From Acinetobacter calcoaceticus (lineage in GTDB: Bacteria; Pseudomonadota; Gammaproteobacteria; Pseudomonadales; Moraxellaceae): DNA of 64,000 nucleotides. The position numbers were made by a program, and so were the translations under genes. The notes beneath the pieces were generated by a model. The model worked only from the letters and a program-made list of their open reading frames with translations, did no database searches and had not been told where the DNA came from. The stretch is from assembly GCF_016508255.1 (NCBI RefSeq), contig NZ_JADVKT010000004.1, positions 186,001 to 250,000 of the forward strand. The letters run 5' to 3'. Shown piece by piece: positions 9,299-19,437 of the stretch. Numbering within the stretch: the stretch's first letter is position 1; every line of letters begins with the position of its first letter.

Positions 9299-10394
9299 TT
9301 ATAAACCTTGTTTTAAACTCGCCTCAATAAAGCGATCAAGGTCACCATCAAGAACAGCACCTGTATTAGAGTTTTCAACACCCGTACGTAAATCTTTAAT
9401 ACGTGAATCATCTAATACATACGAACGAATTTGACTTCCCCAACCAATATCAGACTTCGAGTCTTCTAGCGCTTGAGCTGCTTCATTACGTTTTTGCATT
9501 TCCAATTCATACAATTTTGCACGTAACTGTTTCCATGCGTGGTCACGGTTAGCATGCTGCGAACGCTGGTTCTGACACGCCACCACAATACCTGTTGGAG
9601 TGTGCGTCAAACGAACTGCCGAATCGGTTTTGTTAATATGCTGACCACCTGCACCTGATGCACGGTAAGTATCAGTACGAACATCGGAAGGATTGATATC
9701 AATTTCAATATTGTCATCAACCTCTGGTGAAATAAATACTGCAGAGAATGAAGTATGACGACGGTTACCACTATCAAATGGTGATTTACGAACTAAACGG
9801 TGTACACCAGATTCCGTACGTAACCAACCATACGCATATTCACCTTCAACACGAATCGTTGCAGATTTAATGCCAGCCACATCACCGTCAGATACTTCCA
9901 TGAGCTCGGCTTTAAAGCCATGACGTTCAATCCAGCGCATATACATACGTAATAGCATAGATGCCCAGTCTTGTGCTTCTGTACCACCCGAACCTGATTG
10001 AATCTCGACATAGCAAGGATTTGGGTCCATCGGATTGCTAAACATACGACGGAATTCAAGTTTCGCCAATTCATCTTCAGCTGAACCGAGTTCGGCTTGT
10101 ACATCTTCAAGCAAGCTTTCATCATCAGCTTCTACAGCCAAATCCAACATTGCTTTTGCATCTTCAAGCTGTGTTGCCAAACCATCTAATACATTAATAA
10201 CGTTCTCTAGTTCGCCCTTTTCTTTTGCCATTGCCTGAGCACGACTTTGATCACTCCAGATCGCAGGGTCTTCTAACTCACGTAAAACTTCTTCTAAACG
10301 TTCTTTCTTTAGATCGTAGTCAAAGATACCCCCGTAGTGTTTGGCTACGATCAGTTAAGTCTTTCAATTGGTTTAGATAAGGATTAATTTCCAC
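9299..10394 (-). CDS. prfB: Peptide chain release factor 2 with programmed +1 frameshift
   Basis: RF2 recognises UGA and UAA stop codons. Translation starts at the GTG at 10392-10394 and reads 24 codons ([11 protein letters not shown]...RGYL) to an in-frame TGA at 10320-10322. The classic recoding site GGGGGTATCTTTGAC is present: an internal Shine-Dalgarno-like G run, then CTT TGA C. Skipping one T continues in the +1 frame for 340 codons, giving 364 residues, as in E. coli (365). The codon-recognition tripeptide SPF (RKSPFDSG) and the catalytic GGQ (GAGGQHINK) are both present. Calling the ATG at 10231 as the start would remove the first 54 residues and miss the autoregulatory switch. Confidence 0.96.
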
Positions 10395-10788
10395 GCGAGT
10401 GTTCCCATAAAAACAGATAAACAGTCAATTATTTTACCATAGCTATGGGTTATCTTCGAAGCAGCTTTCTATCTCTCGTTATATTTTAAATACGATAATT
10501 TTTAAGTTTTCTTCAGTTCATTTTAAGTTTAACCAGTAACATCCTCATACAAAATTGGGTATTTTTACAGCATTTCTTATGATCTACACAAAATATCCTT
10601 AATTTTAATAAAATAAAACATTCTATTTTTATATATTAAAATCAAATATTTAAGTTGAATACAATTACAAAAAAAGCACATAGTTACAGTATGGTTACTT
10701 GTGCAAGATTGACGCTATCTGATTTTCCTCTAGACTAAAAGTTGTAACAAAACATTTATAAAATCGCTTTTTAGAGGGGAGAGATTCC
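10395..10788. other. 394-bp intergenic region between divergent prfB and porin
   Basis: AT-rich sequence with no credible gene. On the plus strand, TTGACG (10709-10714) and TAGACT (10731-10736), 16 bp apart, could be the porin promoter. GAGGGGAGAG just before 10789 is a very strong ribosome binding site. The rest shows no clear dyad or repeat. Confidence 0.5.
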
Positions 10789-11556
10789 ATGAAAAAACTA
10801 GCAATTGCATCAGCTCTTTTATCTACACTCGCAGTAAGTGGTGTAGCAAACGCTTACCAAGCTGAAGTTGGTGGTTCTTACAATTATCTTGATCCAGACA
10901 ACGGCAGTAGCGTAAGTAAATTCGGTGTTGACGGGACTTATTACTTTAATCCTGTTCAAACTCGTAACGCTCCACTTGCTGAAGCGGCATTCTTGAGCCG
11001 TGCAAGTAATGTTAACGCCCTTATCAACTATGGCGATAACAGCGGTACCAAAGACACTCAGTATGGCGTAGGCGTAGAATACTATGTTCCTAACACTGAT
11101 TTCTACCTTAGCGGTGATGTAGGTAGAAACGAGCGTAAAATTGACAACATAAATTACGACCAGAAAGTTACGACTTATGCTGCTGAAGTAGGTTATTTAC
11201 CAGCTCCTGGTTTATTGCTTGCGCTAGGTGTTAAAGGCTACGACGAAAAAGACGGTAAAGACGGCGCTGATCCAACAGTTCGTGCTAAATACGTTACTCA
11301 AGTAGGCCAACATGACGTAAACCTTGAAGCATTCGGTGCGTTTGGTGATCTTGACGAATATAAAGTTCGTGGTGACTACTACATCGATAAAACTTTAAGT
11401 CTTGGTGTGGATTACTACAACAATGACTTAACTGATAAAGATGAATTTGGTATCAATGCTAAAAAATTCTTAAATCAACAAGTAAGCGTTGAAGGTCGTA
11501 TTGGATTCGGTGACAACGACAACACTTATGGTGTTCGTGCAGCATACCGCTTCTAA
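10789..11556 (+). CDS. Outer-membrane porin of the Omp33-36-like family
   Basis: A 255-residue secreted protein. A signal peptide of about 22 residues (MKKLAIASALLSTLAVSGVANA) is followed by YQAEVGGSYNYLD and alternating beta-strand sequence ending in an aromatic residue (RAAYRF), typical of outer-membrane barrels. The segments NPVQTRNAPLAEAAFLSRAS and VRAKYVTQVGQHDVNLEAFG resemble the Acinetobacter Omp33-36 porin as I recall it, but it is shorter and clearly not the same protein. It probably forms a channel for small hydrophilic solutes. A very strong ribosome binding site and codon use rich in GGT, CGT and AAC/GAC suggest high expression. It stands alone between its promoter and a strong terminator. 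Confidence 0.82.
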   Translation: MKKLAIASALLSTLAVSGVANAYQAEVGGSYNYLDPDNGSSVSKFGVDGTYYFNPVQTRNAPLAEAAFLSRASNVNALINYGDNSGTKDTQYGVGVEYYVPNTDFYLSGDVGRNERKIDNINYDQKVTTYAAEVGYLPAPGLLLALGVKGYDEKDGKDGADPTVRAKYVTQVGQHDVNLEAFGAFGDLDEYKVRGDYYIDKTLSLGVDYYNNDLTDKDEFGINAKKFLNQQVSVEGRIGFGDNDNTYGVRAAYRF

Positions 11557-11574
11557 TCTCACCTAAAAGTTTAT

Positions 11575-11608
11575 AAAAAAATCCGCTCAATTGAGCGGAT
11601 TTTTTTTT
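11575..11608. terminator. Bidirectional terminator between porin and recJ
   Basis: A perfect stem, TCCGCTCAA with TTGAGCGGA, flanked by A and T runs on both sides. It serves the porin and the convergent recJ. Confidence 0.92.
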
Positions 11609-13307
11609 ATTGGTCTAAATGCACAATGCGTAATTGCAAATTTACATTGCCATTAAACGCATTACGATCAATCTCATAGACCAGATGAACCTCATCTCGC
11701 ATAGGATTAAAGTCAAAGCGCCCCGCTGCATTAAAAGCAATCGCATCAAAAGTATATTGATCAAGGGCTAATCTAAGTTTTAGATGTGTTTCTTTCAGCC
11801 AGCGATAATCAACCACTTTAAAATACCCTTCAAACTGGGGAAAAGGGAATTTTTGTCCCCATGGTCCTAGCTGCTCTATCCAGTCCAATGTGTCTAGTTG
11901 CAAAGCCGAAGCTGGTAATTCTCCATCCGTCCATAGTGTCGCTTGAAACAGGGATTCTTCCATGGCTACAACACAGGCAGTAAAGATAGTTTTAAAAGCA
12001 TCAAAATTTTCTTTACGTATCGTTAAACCTGCCGCTGCCGCATGTCCACCAAAATGGCTCACCAATTCGGGATGTTGTTCAGCAACCTGTTCAATCATAT
12101 CTCGAATATGCACGCCATCAATTGAACGCGCAGACCCTTTAATATGAATACCATCTTCATCTGGTGCAAAAACTATTGTTGGTCGATGGAACTGTTCTTT
12201 TAAACGCCCTGCCACAATCCCAATCACGCCTTGATGCCAGCTCTCTTCAAAGAGTACAAGAGCTTGTGGAATATCTTCTTGTGAGAGTTGCAAGCTGTCT
12301 AAAGCAGATAAAGCTTGTTGCTTCATCTCCCCTTCAATTTGCCGCCGCTCTATATTTAACTGATTTAATTGTTGAGCAATCGGGTAAGCCGTTTCCATAG
12401 AGTCTGCTAATAAACATTCAATACCGATTCGCATGCTCTCCATACGCCCAGCAGCATTAATACGCGGACCTAAAACAAAACCTAGGTCTTGTGCACGCAA
12501 AGACGATGCTTCTCGACCAGCAATATCCAATAAAGCCAATATTCCAACACGACATTGATGTTGCTGAATGCGCTTCACGCCTGCATCCACTAAAATGCGG
12601 TTGTTATAATCCAATACAGCAACATCCGCATAAGTTCCCAAAGCGACTAAATCTAGATATTGAGTGACTTTACTTGTGCTTTTACCTTGTCTGCTACGTA
12701 AACTTGCCAAATTAGCCAGTACATAAAAAGCAACACCAACACCAGCCAGCGCTTTGCTTGGGAAATTACAACCTAACTGATTTGGGTTAACCACCGCTTC
12801 TGCTGGAGGTGTTTCTTTAGTTGTTAAATGATGATCTGTAATAATGACCTTCAGCCCCAAAGCATGGGCTGTATCAACCCCAGCATGGCTGGAAATTCCA
12901 TTATCTACCGTAATTAATAGATCGGGTTGATAAGTTTGATGAGCAAGCTCTGCAATCGCAGGAGTAAGCCCATAACCGTATTTAAAACGATCTGGAACCA
13001 GATAGTCGACTTGTGCTCCCATATCCCTGAGTGCTAAAACCATTAAAGCTGTGCTGGTTGCACCATCTGCATCATAATCACCGACAATAACAATTTTTTT
13101 TTGCTCATCAATGGCTTGATCTATTAATGCTACAGCGGTTTCTATACCTTTTAGCTCTGGAGCAAGCAAATTTTTAAGTTTTAGCTCTAGTTCTTGTTCC
13201 GATTGCACTCCACGTCTTGCCAAAATTTCGGCAATAAACGGAGGCACGCCCTGAAACTGTTCAGGGCGTGTCAATAAAGGTCTTTGTTTGATTTGTATTT
13301 TTGTCAT
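11607..13307 (-). CDS. recJ: Single-stranded-DNA-specific 5'-3' exonuclease RecJ
   Basis: A 566-residue DHH-family nuclease acting in RecF-pathway recombination and mismatch repair. Metal-binding motifs are intact: IVGDYDADGATSTAL near residue 75, TVDNGI, ITDHHLT, and the DHHA1 domain motif GHAAAAGLT. The C-terminal OB-like domain follows. It begins directly after the pdxH stop codon, with no intervening base, and appears to be the last gene of a glmM-pdxH-recJ transcript. Confidence 0.95.
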   Translation of the reverse strand: MTKIQIKQRPLLTRPEQFQGVPPFIAEILARRGVQSEQELELKLKNLLAPELKGIETAVALIDQAIDEQKKIVIVGDYDADGATSTALMVLALRDMGAQVDYLVPDRFKYGYGLTPAIAELAHQTYQPDLLITVDNGISSHAGVDTAHALGLKVIITDHHLTTKETPPAEAVVNPNQLGCNFPSKALAGVGVAFYVLANLASLRSRQGKSTSKVTQYLDLVALGTYADVAVLDYNNRILVDAGVKRIQQHQCRVGILALLDIAGREASSLRAQDLGFVLGPRINAAGRMESMRIGIECLLADSMETAYPIAQQLNQLNIERRQIEGEMKQQALSALDSLQLSQEDIPQALVLFEESWHQGVIGIVAGRLKEQFHRPTIVFAPDEDGIHIKGSARSIDGVHIRDMIEQVAEQHPELVSHFGGHAAAAGLTIRKENFDAFKTIFTACVVAMEESLFQATLWTDGELPASALQLDTLDWIEQLGPWGQKFPFPQFEGYFKVVDYRWLKETHLKLRLALDQYTFDAIAFNAAGRFDFNPMRDEVHLVYEIDRNAFNGNVNLQLRIVHLDQ

Positions 13308-13964
13308 TTAAGGCATCAGCCGGTGCAACATCCATTGACCGTCGATTTTTTCATAACTCAAGCGGTCATGTAAACGATTTGGTCGCCCTTGCCAGAATTC
13401 ATAATAATCTGGTTGCAGACGATAGCCTCCCCAGAACTCTGGTTTATCAAGCACTTCACGACTTTCGACTTGCTGTTGTAAATCTTGAAAACGTTGCTGC
13501 AATAGCTCTCGATTCTCAATTTTACCGCTTTGTGGTGTACTGATATGCGCTGCAATCTGGCTATCACGTGGACGCTTAAGATAGTAATCTGTAGATTCCT
13601 GTTCAGGAATTTTGACTACATGGCCACCAACTCTCACCTGACGCTCTAGACTTGGCCAGTAAAATAGTAATTCGGCATAAGGGTTTTCTGCTAAATCTAT
13701 CCCTTTCTGACTGTCATAGTTAGTATAAAAATCATACCCAGCTTCTGTAGCACCACGTAACAAAACCGTTCGAACATGTGGGCGGCCACGAGCACTTGCT
13801 GTTGCTAATGACATTGCATAGGGTTCATGCAAATTGGCTGCTAAAGCATGGTTAAACCAACCGAGAAACTGCTGATGAGGGTTTAATTCAACCTGCCCCT
13901 CATGCAACTCCCCTTGCTCATAGCTTAAGCGTAATTCACTTAAATCTTTAATGACATCACTCAT
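13308..13964 (-). CDS. pdxH: Pyridoxamine/pyridoxine 5'-phosphate oxidase
   Basis: A 218-residue FMN enzyme making pyridoxal 5'-phosphate. Family signatures are visible: AMSLATASARGRPHVRTVLLRG, the PxWGGYR-like EFWGGYRLQPDYYEFWQGRPNRLHDR, and a C-terminal RLMP. The start at 13964 (MSDVIKDL) has AAGGTG seven bases upstream; a start 14 codons earlier would run into the glmM end and lacks this site. It lies 10 bp after glmM and abuts recJ. Confidence 0.95.
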   Translation of the reverse strand: MSDVIKDLSELRLSYEQGELHEGQVELNPHQQFLGWFNHALAANLHEPYAMSLATASARGRPHVRTVLLRGATEAGYDFYTNYDSQKGIDLAENPYAELLFYWPSLERQVRVGGHVVKIPEQESTDYYLKRPRDSQIAAHISTPQSGKIENRELLQQRFQDLQQQVESREVLDKPEFWGGYRLQPDYYEFWQGRPNRLHDRLSYEKIDGQWMLHRLMP

Positions 13965-13974
13965 GTCATTCACC

Positions 13975-15312
13975 TTATGCGACTTGTGCTTGTGAGCGAA
14001 CAGCATCAGCTAAATGCTGAGCTAAAGCATTCACTTCTTGCTCATCATCACCTTCAACCATGACACGAATCATAGGCTCTGTTCCTGACTTACGAATTAA
14101 GAGACGCCCTCGGCCTTTAAGCTGTGCTTCTGCTTTATCAAATTCAGTAACCAATGCCGGAATAGAATATGGGTCAATCATCTGTTCTAAACGCACATTT
14201 AAAAGAACTTGCGGGAATAATTTAAAGTCCTGAACTAATTCATGAAGCGCTTTATTTTGCTCAACCATTACCGTTAATACTTGCAATGCCGCAATAATGG
14301 CATCACCTGTCGTACTCTTGTCTAAAGTGAGAATATGACCAGAAGGTTCACCACCTGTCACCCAACCATTTTCCTCTAAAGCCTGTAATACATAGCGGTC
14401 ACCGACTTTTGCACGAACAAAACCAACATTTGCTTTTTCAAGTGCAATTTCAAGTGCCATATTACTCATGACAGTGCCAACAACACCCACAGGTTTTTTC
14501 TGAGCTTGGGTCGCTAAAATATATAAGATATGGTCACCGTCAATTAAGTTACCAAACTTATCGACCATCACCACACGGTCAGCATCGCCATCAAAAGCAA
14601 TCCCTAAGTCTGCCTTGTGCTCAACCACTGCTTTTTGTAAGTGCTCAGGATGAGTTGAACCACAGTTTTCATTAATATTTAAACCATCTGGCTCATTATA
14701 TAAGGCAATCACTTTAGCGCCTAGTTCACGAAAAACTGAAGGCCCAACGCTATAGGCTGCACCATGAGCACAATCCACAACAATTTTTAAATTATTTAAA
14801 TCAAAATGATATGGGAATGTAGATTTACAAAATTCGATATAGCGGCCGTTCGCATCATTTACACGAACACTTTTACCCAAGTTGGCGGTGTCTTCAATCA
14901 ATAAATCTTTTTCTAGTTCTTGATTAATAGCTTCTTGTAAGGAATCTGGTAATTTTTTACCTTCACTTGAGAAGAATTTAATCCCATTATCAAAATATGG
15001 GTTATGTGATGCAGAAATAACGATGCCAGCATAGGCATGTAAAGCACGTGTAAGGTGTGCAATTGCTGGCGTAGGTAATGGACCAAGCAAGTGAACATAT
15101 ACGCCAGCAGCGTTCAATCCCGCCTGCAAAGCAGCCTCTAAAATATAGCCAGATAAACGAGTGTCTTTTCCTAATACAACAAGCGGTTTATTTTTTGGAC
15201 TCGTTCGTTTTAATACCTTCCCTGCAGCAAAGCCTAATTTTAAAGCAAACTCTGGCGTAATAGGCGTTTGCCCAAATTTTCCACGAATACCATCTGTTCC
15301 AAAATAACTCAT
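13975..15312 (-). CDS. glmM: Phosphoglucosamine mutase
   Basis: A 445-residue enzyme converting glucosamine-6-phosphate to glucosamine-1-phosphate for UDP-GlcNAc synthesis, feeding peptidoglycan and lipopolysaccharide. It shows [11 protein letters not shown] at the N-terminus, the phosphoserine loop [16 protein letters not shown], the metal site DGDADR, GGEPSGH, and the phosphate-binding [12 protein letters not shown]. It is the first gene of the glmM-pdxH-recJ unit. Its leader contains two adjacent short hairpins, listed separately. Confidence 0.96.
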   Translation of the reverse strand: MSYFGTDGIRGKFGQTPITPEFALKLGFAAGKVLKRTSPKNKPLVVLGKDTRLSGYILEAALQAGLNAAGVYVHLLGPLPTPAIAHLTRALHAYAGIVISASHNPYFDNGIKFFSSEGKKLPDSLQEAINQELEKDLLIEDTANLGKSVRVNDANGRYIEFCKSTFPYHFDLNNLKIVVDCAHGAAYSVGPSVFRELGAKVIALYNEPDGLNINENCGSTHPEHLQKAVVEHKADLGIAFDGDADRVVMVDKFGNLIDGDHILYILATQAQKKPVGVVGTVMSNMALEIALEKANVGFVRAKVGDRYVLQALEENGWVTGGEPSGHILTLDKSTTGDAIIAALQVLTVMVEQNKALHELVQDFKLFPQVLLNVRLEQMIDPYSIPALVTEFDKAEAQLKGRGRLLIRKSGTEPMIRVMVEGDDEQEVNALAQHLADAVRSQAQVA

Positions 15313-15330
15313 AACTTATCTCATTTTTAC

Positions 15331-15376
15331 GCCACTCCAGCGGTGGCTCATTTCATATATGGCCATTCCGCCATAT
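15331..15376 (-). promoter_or_regulatory. Two short hairpins in the glmM 5' region
   Basis: ATATGGC (15357-15363) pairs with GCCATAT (15370-15376), and GCCAC (15331-15335) pairs with GTGGC (15343-15347). They lie 19-64 bases upstream of the glmM ATG. There is no T run, so they are not simple terminators. Function is unknown. Confidence 0.45.
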
Positions 15377-15411
15377 TTCTTTTCGTTAGATTTACTTTAC
15401 ACCAAAAACAA

Positions 15412-15437
15412 AAAGCCGTCAGTGTAATGACGGCTTT
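15412..15437 (-). terminator. Terminator after guaB
   Basis: A 10-bp stem AAAGCCGTCA/TGACGGCTTT with a 6-base loop and a T-rich tail on the minus strand, 25 bp past the guaB stop. Confidence 0.9.
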
Positions 15438-15461
15438 CTTCATTGTTTCGGTTACCAAAAT

Positions 15462-16955
<1,494 letters not shown>

Positions 16956-17084
16956 CTATTATAAACAAATTTCAATGCAATTTTCATATTATCTTTGCCT
17001 TTTTCAGCAATACATATCGGCCTGTTCTAAATAATTTCCACTTAATTATACTTTTAGCTCTATTTTTTAGCTCTTATCTTTTTA

Positions 17085-17108
17085 TAACCCAGAACTTCGT
17101 CTGGGTTA
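17085..17108 (-). terminator. Hairpin after the metallo-beta-lactamase-fold gene
   Basis: A 9-bp stem TAACCCAGA/TCTGGGTTA with a 6-base loop. The T tract on the minus strand is weak. Confidence 0.6.
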
Positions 17109-17131
17109 ATTATTAGAAATAATATTTAGAT

Positions 17132-17929
17132 TTATGCAGGACAACTAAAAATTTGTTCTGACATTAAATCGACACCGCAAGCTAAAGTTTCAATCCAGTC
17201 TAGAAACTGATTAATCATTTCTTTACCCATAAACGGACTGCCATGCTGCGGAACGATCATTTCAATATCCATCTGCCGGACCATATTAACCCATAAACGG
17301 ATGACCTTATTGGAACACATATAGCGTTGGTGAAAAGCCTTCATTTTCATCACATGCGTATCGAAATCTTTTAGCGCCTCACTTGCATCTTCAACAATCG
17401 AAGCTCCCATATCACCAGAAAATAGAATTTTAGCGATGGGATCATAAAACTGAAAATTGCCCACAGAATGTAGAAAATGGGCTGGAATTACTACTAACTT
17501 CGATTCTCCAAGCTGAATCACTTGACCTTGGTCTGGCAGTTCAATCAGGCGATCTTCCCAATTGCCTTTCATGCGTTCACTCATGAATGATGAATTTAGG
17601 TGCGGTAAAAATCGTGCCCATAATTTTGAAGCGACGACTTTAGCATCGGTATAGACCAACCAGCGCGGCATTGAAGTAATAATATCTGGATCCTGATGAG
17701 AAGCCATCACGTAGTCCAGATTTTTCAAGCGCGTATATTTATTGAGTTCCATCGTCAGTGGAACATAGGTTAAATCACCACCTGGATCTATCACAGCAGC
17801 GCGTTCATGATCAATAATTAAAAACTGATTAGCTTGTATGCCTTCCCCTTTGACCAAACTCGTAAAACTAATACACTTATGAATACCATTATCAAATAAT
17901 ATCTGCGATGTTGTTTTTTCAAACCCCAT
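17132..17929 (-). CDS. Metallo-beta-lactamase-fold protein, flavodiiron (oxygen-binding diiron) type
   Basis: A 265-residue protein resembling the diiron domain of flavodiiron proteins, without the flavodoxin domain. The metal-binding positions read H78-x-D80-x-D82, H154, D173 and H229 (ASHQDPDI, FLHSVGN, FSGDMGAS, PQHGSPF). Compared with the canonical HxExDH, Glu is replaced by Asp and the following His by Ile. Related stand-alone proteins are thought to bind oxygen or act in redox sensing; no function is proven here. The ATG at 17929 with GGGGA upstream is preferred over the TTG four codons earlier. It is a single-gene unit. Confidence 0.8.
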   Translation of the reverse strand: MGFEKTTSQILFDNGIHKCISFTSLVKGEGIQANQFLIIDHERAAVIDPGGDLTYVPLTMELNKYTRLKNLDYVMASHQDPDIITSMPRWLVYTDAKVVASKLWARFLPHLNSSFMSERMKGNWEDRLIELPDQGQVIQLGESKLVVIPAHFLHSVGNFQFYDPIAKILFSGDMGASIVEDASEALKDFDTHVMKMKAFHQRYMCSNKVIRLWVNMVRQMDIEMIVPQHGSPFMGKEMINQFLDWIETLACGVDLMSEQIFSCPA

Positions 17930-18154
17930 ACAATTCCCCAAAAAAACTTTAAATATTAGATATTTTTATATCCATAATAAAATAAAGGGATTCAACAATT
18001 CTTGCAATGAATTGCTTTATTTTCCTCATAATATTTTAAAATAACTTTGGCTTTTCTTATGTTAGAAATGAATCATTAATAAATTTGGTAGCTCTCAACA
18101 GCTCATACTCAATTAACTTTACCGTGAAATTTAACTATTAAAATAACCTACAAA

Positions 18155-18180
18155 AAACACACTCGAATTGAGTGCGTTTT
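18155..18180 (-). terminator. Terminator after the GDT1-family exporter gene
   Basis: CACTC/GAGTG stem extended by AAAAC/GTTTT with one mismatch, 20 bp downstream of the stop. Confidence 0.75.
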
Positions 18181-18199
18181 GATACGAGTTTAAAATTAT

Positions 18200-18805
18200 T
18201 TAGAAAAAATAATGCTGCACTAAAGTAGAAATACCAACAATTAAGAAAATAGCAGCACCAATTTTATGAATGAGTGAGATAGATAAACGTTCAGCTAATT
18301 TATTACCAATAAATACAGCTGGTGCATTAGCAATCATCATACCTAACGTTGTACCTAGCATAACCCAGAAAATACTGTCGTAACGTGCAGCCAAGGCTAC
18401 TGTTGCGATTTGCGTTTTGTCACCAATTTCTGCTAAGAAAAACAAGATAAAGGTTGCACCAAAAACACCAAATTTTTGCCACCTGTTAATGCTATCAGTT
18501 TCATCATCTAACTTATCTGGAATAAGCATCCAGAACGCCATACCAATAAAACCACCTGCAAGTACCCAAACTAAGATTTCAGGACTCAAGACGGTTGTAA
18601 TCCACTGTCCAAGCACAGCAGAGATACCATGGTTAATTAGAGTTGCTAAAAGAATTGCAATGAGAATAGGGATTGGCTTGCGGAAACGTGCAGACAGTAG
18701 AAGGGCCAACAATTGAGTTTTATCGCCCATTTCAGCTAGGGCAACGATCGAGGTAGAAATCAGAAATTCTTGCATGTCGTTTCTCTGGCTAGCATAAATG
18801 CCCAT
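18200..18805 (-). CDS. GDT1/TMEM165 (UPF0016) family manganese or cation exporter
   Basis: A 201-residue membrane protein with six predicted helices in two homologous halves. Each half carries the family motif E-x-G-D-K-T (ALAEMGDKTQLLALLL and FLAEIGDKTQIATVAL). Bacterial members export Mn2+; that role is known for the family and here is strongly supported by the upstream yybP-ykoY manganese riboswitch. AGGAGAGG lies six bases before the ATG at 18805, so this start is preferred over the ATG ten codons later. Site and ATG sit in the loop of a 9-bp inverted repeat. Confidence 0.92.
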   Translation of the reverse strand: MGIYASQRNDMQEFLISTSIVALAEMGDKTQLLALLLSARFRKPIPILIAILLATLINHGISAVLGQWITTVLSPEILVWVLAGGFIGMAFWMLIPDKLDDETDSINRWQKFGVFGATFILFFLAEIGDKTQIATVALAARYDSIFWVMLGTTLGMMIANAPAVFIGNKLAERLSISLIHKIGAAIFLIVGISTLVQHYFF

Positions 18806-18827
18806 GACCTACCTCTCCTGCTAGCCA
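18786..18827 (-). promoter_or_regulatory. Hairpin presenting the Shine-Dalgarno site and start codon
   Basis: TGGCTAGCA (18786-18794 on the plus strand) and TGCTAGCCA (18819-18827) form a perfect 9-bp inverted repeat with a 24-base loop. On the transcript the ribosome binding site (18812-18819) and the ATG (18803-18805) fall at the stem edge and within the loop. It is probably the expression platform of the riboswitch; that is inference. Confidence 0.6.
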
Positions 18828-18844
18828 AATATCTGCAGAGTGGT

Positions 18845-18968
18845 AAATCAAAGGTCTTGCCAACTCGGAAACGATGAGACGTTTAAGCTATGATGACCAC
18901 GTTCTGTTGAACAATTATGTTGATCATCACCTATTCATTCAGAAATGAATAGCGGCTACTCCCCAATG
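18845..18968 (-). promoter_or_regulatory. yybP-ykoY manganese riboswitch
   Basis: On the minus strand the leader contains the conserved 5' element GGGGAGTAGC (18955-18964), an internal TCAACATA, long arms TGATGA/TCATCA, and the conserved 3' element GGCAAGACCTTTG (18849-18861). These elements in this order are the yybP-ykoY signature as I know it. This class senses Mn2+ and typically switches on exporters such as MntP and GDT1-family proteins, exactly the gene found downstream. The exact aptamer ends are approximate. Confidence 0.88.
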
Positions 18969-19012
18969 AAGTATGGGTTTATTATATTCAAGTAGTGCTA
19001 TTTTTCAAACAT

Positions 19013-19291
19013 TCAAATAAAAAAATTTATCCATACCCAGACTAACAATCGGCCTAAGCCCAATAGTATGGCTAAACAAATACTTAAGTTAATAAACCCA
19101 AAATTGTTAATGCCCGATACATGTTGTGATTGAAATTCAAATGGTAAAATAAGCGTTGCTACAAATACTTCTAAACCCATTGCAACGTAAGTCATCCACT
19201 CCCAAGGGAAATGTAAAATACTGACCCACAACCCTATCAATAAAAATGCAACCAACAGAATCGGCAACATGATTTTAAAAAAACCCACCAT
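19013..19291 (-). CDS. Small hypothetical inner-membrane protein
   Basis: A 92-residue protein with three hydrophobic stretches (about residues 5-28, 33-50 and 65-88) and almost no soluble part. I do not recognise the family. GGGAG lies about nine bases before the ATG. It is on the same strand as the riboswitch-GDT1 unit, but that unit has its own leader beginning about 45 bp after this gene's stop, so co-regulation is doubtful. It is probably a real gene because of the good ribosome binding site and clean membrane profile. Confidence 0.6.
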   Translation of the reverse strand: MVGFFKIMLPILLVAFLLIGLWVSILHFPWEWMTYVAMGLEVFVATLILPFEFQSQHVSGINNFGFINLSICLAILLGLGRLLVWVWINFFI

Positions 19292-19394
19292 TTATTATTT
19301 CTCCCTTATCTCATAACGAGAAATTTCTCCTCTCTCGATTACTCCCTATTAATCTTTAGATTAACCTAAAACTAATTAAATGAAATATCAAAAT

Positions 19395-19418
19395 AAAACC
19401 CCGCCGAAGCGAGGTTTT
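19395..19418 (-). terminator. Terminator after aceEF
   Basis: AAAACC (19395-19400) pairs with GGTTTT (19413-19418) over a partly mismatched CCGC/GCGA stem, 20 bp after the aceF stop. Confidence 0.7.
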
Positions 19419-19437
19419 AATTATTCATTTCAAAATA

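Noticed and set aside
9299..10231. A 310-codon prfB starting at the ATG at 10231
   Set aside because: The upstream coding sequence and recoding site clearly extend the gene to 10394 with one programmed frameshift.
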